This document shows positions 9,901-18,235 of a stretch of 64,000 nt of DNA, piece after piece (within the stretch, counting starts at the first letter, position 1; every line of letters begins with the position of its first letter). The stretch spans positions 1 through 64,000 of the forward strand of contig JBMYXI010000003.1 of NCBI GenBank assembly GCA_049608225.1, written 5' to 3'. Under the pieces are notes generated by a model, which did no database searches, was not told the DNA's origin, and saw only the letters and a list, made by a program, of their open reading frames with translations. The stretch comes from Parashewanella sp049608225. GTDB taxonomy: Bacteria; Pseudomonadota; Gammaproteobacteria; Enterobacterales; Shewanellaceae. The translations under genes were made by a program, and so were the position numbers.

Positions 9901-11295
9901 ATGAAGTTGTTCAATGAGCTCTTGAATGTGCGCCGCTTCACCTTGTTTTGTGTCTTCATCAGTAGTGCTAGTTACAGCCTCTTCTTGGACAACTTTATCT
10001 TCCTCTAATGAGACTGATGAAGTTGTCTGCGACGATATAAATGTATTATCTATTTCATGATCGCTTGGTGTCACAACGTAAACATGATCACAAGTAACGG
10101 CTAATTGCGTTGAATCATCAGAGGAGGCATCCTCAGATTTAACTGAAACGACTGGTTCAACTGTCGTATTTTGTTTTAAATTTGTTACTGCAAGTTCAGG
10201 TATGACAGGCAGAGAAACTGCCATATTTGGCTCAGATGTAACGAATGAAGGCTCAGATTCTGTAACTAATACTTCTGCTTCCGAATCTCGCTCTGATACA
10301 ACAGCAGGGGTTGCAACTTGAGTAAATTCTGATGCGATAGTTTTAAGTGTGTCTTGCGAGTTTTCTAACGAACTTAAAGGCGTTTCCACCAGCAAGGTTT
10401 TGAATGCGTTAGCGTACTCGTCAGCTCTGCTAGTCAAGTTCCCAACTAACTGCTGCCGTTCCTGCTCTGTTAACAAAATAATTAATGAAGTAAAGCGTTG
10501 TAACTGTGTAAGCAAATCAACCGATTTGGTTGCTTCAGCTATATCTTTAGCCCCAACTTCTGCTGTGTTATCAAGATCATAAATAGCAAATTCTTCATTC
10601 CGCTCCGCCATTTCTTCTACAGAAAAAATATAGTCGTACTCATCTGTTCCTAACTCAATTAAATAACGTTCAATAAAAGAGATAAACCACGTACGATCTT
10701 GTTGGAGAAGGCCTGTAACTTTATCAGTTTTCAACAATAACAATACAGATAGTGTTATTTCTGGCCGATCATTAAAACAGGCTGTTAGTAACTTTATTGC
10801 ATTCTCATTTGGTAATTTTTCTAAGTACTTAGTGGCTTTATCAAGATGTTCAGGAGATAGGTCTAACAACACTCTTTGGGCTTTAGTAGCCTCATCTTGA
10901 GCATCAAGATCACCGATATAGGCATCAAGTATGTCCGCTGCTCTTTCTGCGGAAACTTTATTAAGAATTTGAGGAAGCAAGCTATCATCATGCTGCGTAA
11001 AACGAACAATTTCCGCAGCAGTTAATGCATTTTCACCTTCGGCGATGAAAACCTCAAACAGCATAGCTTGGCAAGTTAGATGCTCCTGTGACTGTCCAAA
11101 AGTACCAACTTTAGAGGCGAATGCCCTTAGTCGCTGCACTGTTAATGAGTTACCAGATGCCGAGAAGCGATACATATGTGTTAGCTTCTTAGCAGTTAAC
11201 TTTACATCGATCGTTTCTTCCCGCTTGATAGCTGGAATAACTTGATTAACCAATATGCCACGATCATCCTCACTCACTTTAACTGAAGCTAACAT
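6982..11295 (-). CDS. 1437-residue helical protein, effector candidate
   Basis: I do not recognise a named family. The first 60 residues contain TIDVKLTAKKL, then MYRFSA and SLTVQRL, which fits the strand-turn-strand module seen at the N-terminus of the other accessory proteins here. Residues about 60-340 look like helical repeats. Residues about 345-490 are Ser/Thr/Glu/Val-rich and probably disordered. A second helical block is followed by a basic, charged linker, a helical domain around residues 690-840 (FLIEVARFYHS, SLGYLLLLLG), a long coiled coil about residues 900-1020 rich in Gln, Glu and Leu, and a helical C-terminal part. There is no signal peptide or membrane segment. GGAG precedes the ATG at 11295. 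It sits between hemE and hemY. Size and composition resemble large effectors of intracellular bacteria, but that function is inferred. Confidence 0.75.
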   Translation of the reverse strand: MLASVKVSEDDRGILVNQVIPAIKREETIDVKLTAKKLTHMYRFSASGNSLTVQRLRAFASKVGTFGQSQEHLTCQAMLFEVFIAEGENALTAAEIVRFTQHDDSLLPQILNKVSAERAADILDAYIGDLDAQDEATKAQRVLLDLSPEHLDKATKYLEKLPNENAIKLLTACFNDRPEITLSVLLLLKTDKVTGLLQQDRTWFISFIERYLIELGTDEYDYIFSVEEMAERNEEFAIYDLDNTAEVGAKDIAEATKSVDLLTQLQRFTSLIILLTEQERQQLVGNLTSRADEYANAFKTLLVETPLSSLENSQDTLKTIASEFTQVATPAVVSERDSEAEVLVTESEPSFVTSEPNMAVSLPVIPELAVTNLKQNTTVEPVVSVKSEDASSDDSTQLAVTCDHVYVVTPSDHEIDNTFISSQTTSSVSLEEDKVVQEEAVTSTTDEDTKQGEAAHIQELIEQLHEEGRIEDKVYQLFLEPDSIIAKLLVQELPEWLLKVLINEDTEILAGVIDELILLDDEQANERIIQLWKGIHSSMRVSVTNCMEYSQRLLEIVNTHIGAEVQTSSPEISHSVASAVKLPSPKTNKDQNETNYSTLKRLKKTDTLKRQRKQEKRASLSGETLTVPMQEQTEMPRPRAVSEHDDSSDDEVEPRWSTVLASQAAPTEVEKSVALQLVSVRTSDVEDEQIPDSILSAFEAVMKSTNREKGEKLAADFLIEVARFYHSKQQSGLRLSQMQQNNLRVLYADVAALVSILRADEERVARRSQIDVAGVMGIKGGKASLGYLLLLLGNIRKSMCDEPWLASNMLGNSVNSMFKTALKNEPRICELLGIDPTDEITMSYHFLYKCMRIDRNEGVGKYQVDVDSNKQRKAEYEAKTKEGEYKKTDASIGTGFRSMNLTLMKADLERLQITLIELRQQLEQLHNELGSIDLEASITDAVDQSSIEHKILEKQQEVKQQQVQIREKEAEIHKLDKADVSVLGAGIRAKRIKSCNEEIDRLNGLINDLKAQRKAGIWLVDDFFMFKNQRQEQMLVQKITQKRADCIVQTKGVNNQSKYENPSKVASSYNSARERELIEQAEQEALRIARSRGGYRPKSTPEKLSLGKLAQISNEAKKESKKVLTGYYELLINLFGVEHACVQNSSELDDADRKTIIEGVLTYSALTIPMAQRQHLLTLARKHGLLAESCSQTEFKSQLSFVCQPYTKEFIEIVANEAPETFTHILATVDFDSLNAEQMHAMYCGCRQMMKGKQAQVLWQQGYFSNLSVPPAELLPDFSPELIKQAEKKIKSLIREFRESFTGTNAEMEYDGIEFEQGEAVKPFDFSDPKMQLLNVLCCCSNFAGATDRYRGEAILAMDLSDKEANAKTKEASQLKNRIVAVGQEVLRLSEPSYEGGRVYKRIYYTETSTRRNCIVSTDPLQPRYGWLLKERSAGTI

Positions 11296-11581
11296 TTGCT
11301 CTCCGACTCACAAAGTCACTTAGAACACCTTCTCTCCATAGAAAAGTGCAATAAACACATAGTTGACAGTTAAGCTAACTCTTTAAGGCAAAACAAGAAA
11401 AGTTAAACAAGAATTCATAGAGTAAAGCATTGTTAATATTTTGTTTACTTTTCACACAGGAGTTTGATAGGTAGTGATGAGTTTAATTTTAGACACAAAA
11501 TGACAAAGCGAGTGAGCAAGCTATCGAACTTGAAGGCTGTCGATACTAAGTTAATCGCCAGCCTTCTGTGTTATCAAAACG

Positions 11582-12754
11582 CTACCCTTCTATTTGAATC
11601 ATTTCACGGTAACAATGCAGAGCTTCGGGAGCTTGCCCAAGTTGCTCATACACTTTAGCAAGCGCATGCCAGCTATTTTTATTTGCTGAGATTTCATTTA
11701 CCTTTTGCCAATAAATCACTGCATCATCGAGTTGACGAGTTTGAACATAAAGCTCTGCCATGCACTGATTAAATACAGCACTTTGTTCATGCTTTTTTTC
11801 AATTGAAAGCAATAATTCCCTTACTTTTTTATCCTCTGCGTTAACGATTGCAGGAATGACAACAAATATCGGTGAAGGATCAGCGTCTTTAACTCCCTTA
11901 ATGAGCAGTTTTAAAGCTTGCTCTTTTTTATCACAGCGGCATAAACCTAAAATATACTGAGCCAGATTACTGGATTGTTTCCTTTCAGACCGAGACAACC
12001 AATGCCAAGCTTTATCCAGCTCTGCGGCGCCATGAGCTGAAGCCTCACGAATAATTTCTTGATTAGTTTTTTGTGTTAATTCTGCCAATTCATCATGTGC
12101 TAATAACTTTGTTTTTTGCACTTTGGGCAGTAATAACTTAACAGCCGACCAATCTTGTTGCAGCTGATATAAGTCCAAGGCAATTTTAATTAATGAAGAT
12201 TTATTGGTTTTTTCTGGATGTAATAAATCGAGCTCTGATCTTGCAGCGGCTAATTCACCTTGTTGCATTAAATACCGAGTTTTGGTTATCGATACTGCTT
12301 GTTTGGTGTTTGGATAATTAGCAGCATTTGCCAAATAGCTATCTCGTTCGCCTGCCCGTCCTTGATGCTGTGCAGCTCGAGCAGCAGCAAGCCAATTAAC
12401 CGTGGGTAGCTCACCACTGTCAGCGCCTTTTAACATTTCAGACTCTGCCGATGCCCAATCCTCTTCAGCCAGCGCGAGAGCACCCGATAAAGTATGTTTT
12501 CTGGCATTACTTTTTCGCCAACGAGAGGGCAATAAGTTAAATTTCACCAACATATTCAGTAGTGAAATCAGCACCCACTCGACCAGTTGTAATAGCGAAT
12601 AAAACACAATTAACGCAACTAGGGCAAAAGCGACACTGGTTTCAAGTTCGTAGTCACCAAGAGAAAGGTAAACATAACCAGTATGTTCAACAAGCCAAGG
12701 ACTAATACACAACCCAATTAAAATTAATAATAAATAGGCTAACGTTCGGATCAT
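11582..12754 (-). CDS. hemY: HemY-like membrane protein with TPR repeats
   Basis: The 390-residue protein is the last gene of the hemCDXY operon. Despite its symbol it is not the protoporphyrinogen oxidase of Gram-positive bacteria. It has two N-terminal transmembrane helices (about residues 1-20 and 40-70) and a periplasmic or cytoplasmic tetratricopeptide-like helical region reaching the C-terminus (for example NSWHALAKVYEQLGQAPEALHCYREM). The family is thought to help haem synthesis at the inner membrane, but its biochemical role is unknown. It overlaps hemX by four bases (ATGA), so the two are translationally coupled. About 20 bases downstream, a possible terminator hairpin pairs 11532-11539 with 11559-11566. 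Confidence 0.9.
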   Translation of the reverse strand: MIRTLAYLLLILIGLCISPWLVEHTGYVYLSLGDYELETSVAFALVALIVFYSLLQLVEWVLISLLNMLVKFNLLPSRWRKSNARKHTLSGALALAEEDWASAESEMLKGADSGELPTVNWLAAARAAQHQGRAGERDSYLANAANYPNTKQAVSITKTRYLMQQGELAAARSELDLLHPEKTNKSSLIKIALDLYQLQQDWSAVKLLLPKVQKTKLLAHDELAELTQKTNQEIIREASAHGAAELDKAWHWLSRSERKQSSNLAQYILGLCRCDKKEQALKLLIKGVKDADPSPIFVVIPAIVNAEDKKVRELLLSIEKKHEQSAVFNQCMAELYVQTRQLDDAVIYWQKVNEISANKNSWHALAKVYEQLGQAPEALHCYREMIQIEG

Positions 12755-13872
12755 AATGATGTACCCTCTTTAGGAAGCGCAACATCATGGGATTTCAATT
12801 CACCATAGGTGACTAACTGCTTTAATAATGGCAATGAAGTAAACTTTTTAACATTAACCGACTGCAATCGTAATTTAGCCAATTCATTGATATTTTCTAG
12901 TGTATTAGTTGTTTTTTCATTTTCTAAATCGAAATACTCAAATATCCATTTACCTGCTAACTCCATCGAGTGTCGATAGTTCAAGCCATCATTTCGGTAT
13001 AATGCCAATTGAGCTTGAAGCAGCTTATTTTTAATATTTTCAACTAGATACCAGTTCTGCTTTGGCGACAAAAGAGGTTCGATATCAGTTTTTCTTTTAC
13101 GAATTTTAACGAAATCATTGACTAACGCCTGCCACGTTTTATCTAAATTACTCTGCCAATCAAAAATTGAATCGGTTAACTCTTTTTCTTGTTTGTCTTT
13201 TTTAATTTTTTGATCTGCTTGGTTCAAAGGCAGAGTCGGGATTTGTTCAAGTAATTCATCAATGGCAAATACCGCACCAGAAATGTCGGTTTTCTTTACC
13301 GCTCTCACATTAGAGATGTCTTTCGCCAACGCCTTTCTTAACGGTAGCAGAGAAGGATCACGCATGGCTGCAATTTGACTGTCAGCTGATTTCAACAAAC
13401 TTATCGCAGTATTGATATCACCTTCAAGCCACAACTTACGTCCAGCCATTTGCACTAAAAAATCGGCCTCTGCTGCCATCCAATGGTTTGGTGTTTGTTG
13501 CGATAAACCAGAGACACTTTTTTTCAAACTCTGCTGCTGTTCAGACAGTTTATCTAACTGCTTATCAAACTGTTTTGACAATTCATCGGCTTGCAGCGAC
13601 TGGGCAATTTGGGCTTGTTTAAAAGCATGAACTTCTGCCGTAATACTTTGTAAATCGGTTTGTTTTTGTTGTAATTGTTGATATAGATAATATCCACCGG
13701 CAATAGCACCAACACCGATGAATAAGGAAAGCAAAAGTAAAAAAACCACAAGCTTACTGGTTTTACTTTTAGTTGTTACCATCTTTTCAGTGGCCTGATT
13801 TTCAGTGTTGCGAATCATCGTTGAGGATTCAGGCTGGGGCAATGGCTCACTGCGTTGTGACTGACTTTCCAT
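12751..13872 (-). CDS. hemX: HemX-like membrane protein
   Basis: HemX is annotated as a putative uroporphyrinogen-III C-methyltransferase, but members of this operon-linked type lack a methyltransferase domain. The 373-residue product has a Gln/Ser/Thr-rich cytoplasmic N-terminus of about 35 residues, one transmembrane helix (about residues 41-65: LVVFLLLLSLFIGVGAIAGG) and then a Gln/Lys/Leu-rich coiled coil. The C-terminal domain has the typical NHWMAAEADFLVQMAGRKLWLEGD segment, which is the conserved core of the family. It lies between hemD and hemY, 13 bases after hemD. Confidence 0.92.
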   Translation of the reverse strand: MESQSQRSEPLPQPESSTMIRNTENQATEKMVTTKSKTSKLVVFLLLLSLFIGVGAIAGGYYLYQQLQQKQTDLQSITAEVHAFKQAQIAQSLQADELSKQFDKQLDKLSEQQQSLKKSVSGLSQQTPNHWMAAEADFLVQMAGRKLWLEGDINTAISLLKSADSQIAAMRDPSLLPLRKALAKDISNVRAVKKTDISGAVFAIDELLEQIPTLPLNQADQKIKKDKQEKELTDSIFDWQSNLDKTWQALVNDFVKIRKRKTDIEPLLSPKQNWYLVENIKNKLLQAQLALYRNDGLNYRHSMELAGKWIFEYFDLENEKTTNTLENINELAKLRLQSVNVKKFTSLPLLKQLVTYGELKSHDVALPKEGTSL

Positions 13873-13885
13873 CTATACCATTCCT

Positions 13886-14617
13886 TTACTTATTTGTTGA
13901 TAAAATTGCAGCTAGCATAGCGTCTTTCCTGGCCGATGCCGCATTCACGATGTTTTTTAATCCAGCTTTTCTTGCCAACAAGGCGACTCTAGCACTTGGT
14001 ACGATCAGCATACAGCTTTCTAGCCAAGGAAAGTCTGCTCGTTTAACAACTTGCAGTAGGTTTTCAAGGATCTCACCGCTGGAGATTAAAATAATATCAA
14101 CTCCAACTTGCTGCCAATGTTCACCTAGGTCATCCGATAAATTAGCGGGCTTTTTTCGTCGATAAGCATGACAATAGTCGACATTTGCCCCCCGAAGTAT
14201 TAATTCTTCAGCAAGTTTTTCTCTGCCACCTTCACCACGAACAATAACCACCTTTTTATCTTTTACTTGCTGTAAAATATCCAGTGATAGTATACCTTCA
14301 CTGTGTTGCTGTGATTGCTCAGAGGTAATGCTGTTTATGCCCAGTTCGGATAATGCTATTTGTGTTGCACTGCCGATAGCAACAATAGAAGCGCTATCGG
14401 CCAATTTAATGTTATTTGTTGCAGTGATGCAATTTACTGCATTTACACTAATAAAAATAACAATGTCAGCTTGGCTAAGCTTCCTTTGTACCGACTCATC
14501 AACAGCCAAAGGCTCAATGTGCATTAATGGCTGCACTGAATAAGCAATCTTTTTTTCCTTTAGTGCATCTTGCATTGGTTGATTGCGCCCCGCTGGACGA
14601 GTCAGTAACACGTGCAT
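13886..14617 (-). CDS. hemD: uroporphyrinogen-III synthase
   Basis: HemD closes hydroxymethylbilane and inverts ring D to give uroporphyrinogen III, the branch point to haem, sirohaem and cobalamin. The 243-residue protein follows the two-domain layout of this poorly conserved family. It begins MHVLLTRPAGRNQPM, has VVIVRGEGGREKLAEEL in the middle and DIILISSGEILENLL near the second half. Gene order supports the call more than sequence identity can: it sits between hemC (8 bases upstream) and hemX. Confidence 0.93.
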   Translation of the reverse strand: MHVLLTRPAGRNQPMQDALKEKKIAYSVQPLMHIEPLAVDESVQRKLSQADIVIFISVNAVNCITATNNIKLADSASIVAIGSATQIALSELGINSITSEQSQQHSEGILSLDILQQVKDKKVVIVRGEGGREKLAEELILRGANVDYCHAYRRKKPANLSDDLGEHWQQVGVDIILISSGEILENLLQVVKRADFPWLESCMLIVPSARVALLARKAGLKNIVNAASARKDAMLAAILSTNK

Positions 14618-14625
14618 TTTATGCC

Positions 14626-15555
14626 TTACTTATTGTAAACCGCATCCAAAATCAGTTTAGCACCACGATCTAATAGCTTATTTGCCAACTGCTCACCCAA
14701 TTCTACAGCTTGGTTTTTATCCCCGCTAACACGATCAAAAATAATCTGACTGCCATCAGGGTTACCTACTAAACCTCTTAGATTGAGCGTATCGCCTTCT
14801 ATTTCAGCATAGGCGCCAATTGGCACTTGGCAACCGCCTTCTAAACACGTATTCATGGCACGCTCAGCCAATACCCGCAAACGAGTTTCTTGATGCTCAA
14901 GCGGAGCAAGTAAAGCTTTTACTTGCTCATCATCAGTACGGCATTCAATCCCTACAGCACCTTGACCATTAGCAGGCAATGACACTTCAGGTTCAATATA
15001 ACTGGCAATTCGAGATGATAGCTCTAGTCGGATCAACCCAGCGGCCGCAAGAATTATGGCATCATAGTCGCCATTATCTAATTTGGCTAAACGAGTACCT
15101 ACGTTGCCTCGCAAATCTTTAATCTCTAAATCTGGTCGCAATGCACGAATTTGACATTGACGGCGCAAACTTGATGTTCCGACAATTGCACCTTGAGGTA
15201 ATTCATCAATCGATTTATAGCTGTTTGAAACAAACGCATCTCGCGGATCTTCCCGCTCGCAAATAACTTGTAAGCCTAAACCTTCAGGGAACTCAACAGG
15301 TACATCTTTCATTGAATGAACGGCAATGTCTGCGCGATTTTCTAGCATAGCCACTTCAAGTTCCTTTACAAACAACCCTTTACCGCCCACTTTCGCCAAT
15401 GGCGTATCGAGAATCACATCGCCTTTGGTGCTCATAGGCACAAGTTCAACGGTTAAATTAGAATGAAGGGTTTCAAGTTGGTGTTTTACAAACTCAGCTT
15501 GCCACATGGCAAGAGGACTTTTTCGAGTAGCAATGCGGATAAGCGCTTGAGGCAT
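14626..15555 (-). CDS. hemC: hydroxymethylbilane synthase (porphobilinogen deaminase)
   Basis: HemC joins four porphobilinogen molecules into hydroxymethylbilane using a covalently bound dipyrromethane cofactor. The 309-residue protein shows IRIATRKSPLAMWQA at the N-terminus, KDVPVEFPEGL with the catalytic-site Asp region, GTSSLRRQCQI, and the cofactor-binding Cys in LEGGCQVPIG near residue 240. It is the first gene of hemCDXY. In Shewanella, Vibrio and E. coli the divergent neighbour is cyaA; here two accessory genes lie between them, so the shared promoter region has been split. Confidence 0.98.
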   Translation of the reverse strand: MPQALIRIATRKSPLAMWQAEFVKHQLETLHSNLTVELVPMSTKGDVILDTPLAKVGGKGLFVKELEVAMLENRADIAVHSMKDVPVEFPEGLGLQVICEREDPRDAFVSNSYKSIDELPQGAIVGTSSLRRQCQIRALRPDLEIKDLRGNVGTRLAKLDNGDYDAIILAAAGLIRLELSSRIASYIEPEVSLPANGQGAVGIECRTDDEQVKALLAPLEHQETRLRVLAERAMNTCLEGGCQVPIGAYAEIEGDTLNLRGLVGNPDGSQIIFDRVSGDKNQAVELGEQLANKLLDRGAKLILDAVYNK

Positions 15556-15738
15556 GGGTAGATTCCATCGACGACTAGGAAAAAGCTAATGCTATCATTG
15601 CCTAGAAATCGACTCAATTGATCATTTTAAATTTGTACACTTCGCACCGAACAATAAGATTAACAATAAGTAACAGTTGTAAATGATAAACCTGCACTAT
15701 ACTAGTTTCTATTCGCAACCGGTAAGAAGAAGTGACAT

Positions 15739-16707
15739 ATGGCAACACCAACCACGGGTTTAGCACCACTGCAATGGGATAAAGAAAACCAAACCTACAC
15801 CAACTTTGGTGAGGAACATGCCTCATTTATTAATCGTCAGTTAGATGACAAGCCAAACGAAATTGTATTTCATACAATAAATAGTAACGGTGAGAGCAGC
15901 CAAAAAAAATTCGAAATCAAACAAGAGTCATCAAATGCTATTTCTGCTAGGCTCTTAGTTCAAAAGGGCGGCTCTGCTCGCAGGTATGAGTCTCAAGCCA
16001 AAGCCTTAGAAGTCGCATATCATCAATATCAATTGAAAACCGTAAGGACAGAAAAAAAAGCAAAAGGACCCGAACCAATTCAATTGCATCATCTTTCTCA
16101 AAAAGAAGTTCTAGCATTAAAATCAATAAAAGGCTCTAGTAAGCCCACTGTTGCATTAAAGACAGTCAGTAAACCTGATGTTGTTTATGACCGCAGCATT
16201 AGCTCATTGAAAAAATGGGTTGATAACACTGAATTTACTCTTAATACTCTCATTTTAATAGATGCTAATCTCGTTTTATCTCTCAATAAAAGCAAACGAA
16301 ATAAATTATTTGCCACCATTGCGATCAAGCAACTGCGCACAGCAAACATCAAGGTTGTATTCGTCCATCATGGTAAAAAAACAGAATTAGAGGGCATGAT
16401 AGCAGAAAGAGAAGGTCAAGCTAACTATCTAAAAACTTCAGAGGCTGATTATTCCGATCTAGCAAGTTCAACTGAAGACTTACTAAGTTACTCAGTCACT
16501 CGAACAGCCAAATTAGATGAGAGGCATACAACAGACAAGTTAGAAGATAGACAGCCAGCGTACAAAACGGGAGCACCTCATGACATACTCCCAATCCAAC
16601 ATACTCATGTGTTCGTTAGAAATATCAGAGATGGAGACACTGTATTTAGTGCGTTGAAGGAGAAAGTACTTCTGAGTCAACAATATTATCTTTACAACCA
16701 CGAATAA
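15739..16707 (+). CDS. HAD-like paralogue lacking catalytic residues, effector candidate
   Basis: The 322-residue protein has no signal peptide or membrane helix. It starts MATPTTGLAP. A strand-turn-strand module lies at about residues 41-75 (EIVFHTI, KKFEIKQ, ISARLLV), followed by a helix. The segment TLILIDANLVLSL with Asp175 aligns with motif I of the HAD-like proteins at 53731 and 54848. IKVVFVHHG matches their motif II strand, and VFVRNIRDGDTVFSAL their motif IV strand. The second motif-I acid, the motif-II Thr and the motif-IV Asp pair are missing, so an active phosphatase is unlikely. AGAAG precedes the ATG, and a possible -10 (TATACT) lies upstream. It lies between hemC and cyaA and is probably an insertion into that locus. 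Function unknown. Confidence 0.75.
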   Translation: MATPTTGLAPLQWDKENQTYTNFGEEHASFINRQLDDKPNEIVFHTINSNGESSQKKFEIKQESSNAISARLLVQKGGSARRYESQAKALEVAYHQYQLKTVRTEKKAKGPEPIQLHHLSQKEVLALKSIKGSSKPTVALKTVSKPDVVYDRSISSLKKWVDNTEFTLNTLILIDANLVLSLNKSKRNKLFATIAIKQLRTANIKVVFVHHGKKTELEGMIAEREGQANYLKTSEADYSDLASSTEDLLSYSVTRTAKLDERHTTDKLEDRQPAYKTGAPHDILPIQHTHVFVRNIRDGDTVFSALKEKVLLSQQYYLYNHE

Positions 16708-17071
16708 TGTAATGGCCAACTAAATTACAACTCTTACCAAAGCCAAATAAAGCTGTGGCTTGCAAAGTTTCACTACGTCGCTACGAAATATCTTACTCGT
16801 ATCTATGACGAGTTCAGCTTTCTGGACAACAAAGAACATCACAATAAAACAGTCCGTTAAGCAACAGACAACAGTGGTATAGCCGTCTAATCTATAACTT
16901 TCCAAAGATTATATTGCAGCATTTTATTAATCATTTAAATGACTAACCTCCAATTATAAACCCACCCAAATACCAATACATACAAACAGTTATATTAACA
17001 ATCATTAACTAGCTTTATCCGAACAAGACAGCATAAAATTTATACAGCACAATGTATTTTAGGTTTGAAAT
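16708..17071. other. 364-base interval between the two HAD-like paralogues
   Basis: I see no credible gene here. The only open frame, on the minus strand, is short and has no ribosome-binding site or recognisable product. The last 60 bases before 17072 are very AT-rich and probably hold the promoter of the next gene. I see no insertion-sequence ends or strong terminator. Confidence 0.5.
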
Positions 17072-18124
17072 ATGGCATCAGCATCGACTTCTGTATTACC
17101 CCCCCTACCTATAGATGGAACTGCGGATGAGTTCAATGATAAGTTTACCCAAGAGCACTTTGATAACATACAGTCTCAGATAGCAGGAAAATCAACATCA
17201 ACTGTTAAAGTGATGACAATTGATAAAAAGAATATAAGAGAAAGAAAATCGTTTACAGTCACTTTTGTGAAGAAAAGCAACAGCTATTCTTTTAGTCCAG
17301 CGACATCTTTTCACCTTGGCTTCAGAAAATCTTCACTAGCAAAATCATTGGAGCTAAAATTCAATACCCTTTTAAAACTTAAGCAACACCAAACACGCCA
17401 ACCAGAGAGTCCTCGTCCCACAAACGAAATAAAAACTGAGAATCTCAGTCCAGCAGCCGAAATACAAACAGAGAACCCTTATCTCGCAACCGAAATAAAA
17501 GTAACGCCAACTCGACTACGAGACGAATATTATGCTCATTATTCGTCCTTTTCAGAAATGCTCGAAGCAATCATCGTAGAAAGCGATTCGTTACTCTTGA
17601 TAGATGCCAAACTTATAGAAGCAGAATATTTGAAACTCACAGCACTAGAAGTAGCACAGTCAAAGAAAAAGAGCCTTTTCTCAGCATCGGCACCTGCAGC
17701 TGATAAACAAGAGTTGACTCTCCACGAAAAGGCATCAAAGGTGTTAATGAACAAGCCAAAAGCATTTTCGAAAAAAGAATGTTCTAAAAAAGAACTACAA
17801 AATTTAGCTATTGTGGTTGTCAGTCATTGCGATATTGAAAAAAAACATCTCGACGACGTACAGCTACACTCCTCTACTTATAGTATTCCAAAACTAACTG
17901 TGACATTTACAATGTGTCCACAGGAGGATAACACCAGTAACTTAAACGCCTTATTAACTCAATCTTTTATCGACAAACATTCAGTAACAAATCGACCATT
18001 TAAAAAAATTAATGTCTTTGCGCATACCGATGAATTAAGTGGCGCTTACCATCAAGCATTACAAGCAAATGATACTGAGTCACATTCTGTTTGCTATTTA
18101 TATACAGCAAAAGATAAATCATGA
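17072..18124 (+). CDS. HAD-like paralogue lacking catalytic residues, effector candidate
   Basis: This 350-residue protein is a divergent paralogue of its upstream neighbour. It starts MASASTSVLPPLP. The N-terminal module lies at about residues 45-76 (VKVMTID, KSFTVTFVKK, SYSFSPA) and leads into a Leu-rich helix. Two imperfect 14-residue repeats follow near residues 116-145 (NEIKTENLSPAA, AEIQTENPYLAT, TEIK). SLLLIDAKLIEAEY with Asp178 aligns with HAD motif I, IVVVSHCDIE with motif II and INVFAHTDELSGAY with motif IV. Only the first Asp is kept. Lys-rich segments are common and there is no signal peptide. AGG lies upstream of the ATG. It ends 111 bases before cyaA. Function unknown; a secreted effector is an inference. 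Confidence 0.75.
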   Translation: MASASTSVLPPLPIDGTADEFNDKFTQEHFDNIQSQIAGKSTSTVKVMTIDKKNIRERKSFTVTFVKKSNSYSFSPATSFHLGFRKSSLAKSLELKFNTLLKLKQHQTRQPESPRPTNEIKTENLSPAAEIQTENPYLATEIKVTPTRLRDEYYAHYSSFSEMLEAIIVESDSLLLIDAKLIEAEYLKLTALEVAQSKKKSLFSASAPAADKQELTLHEKASKVLMNKPKAFSKKECSKKELQNLAIVVVSHCDIEKKHLDDVQLHSSTYSIPKLTVTFTMCPQEDNTSNLNALLTQSFIDKHSVTNRPFKKINVFAHTDELSGAYHQALQANDTESHSVCYLYTAKDKS

Positions 18125-18235
18125 GTGATCTGTGGCATAAAATATAATTTTTCGTGATCCAGCTCCAGTTTGCTTGCTGTAAAAAATTAACCTGTTAGCA
18201 TATGAGCTTCGACGCCGGTGTGGTAATATATTTCG

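Noticed and set aside
16720..16905. 61-codon minus-strand open frame between the two HAD-like paralogues
   Set aside because: No ribosome-binding site, no recognisable product, and composition unlike the neighbours; treated as non-coding.
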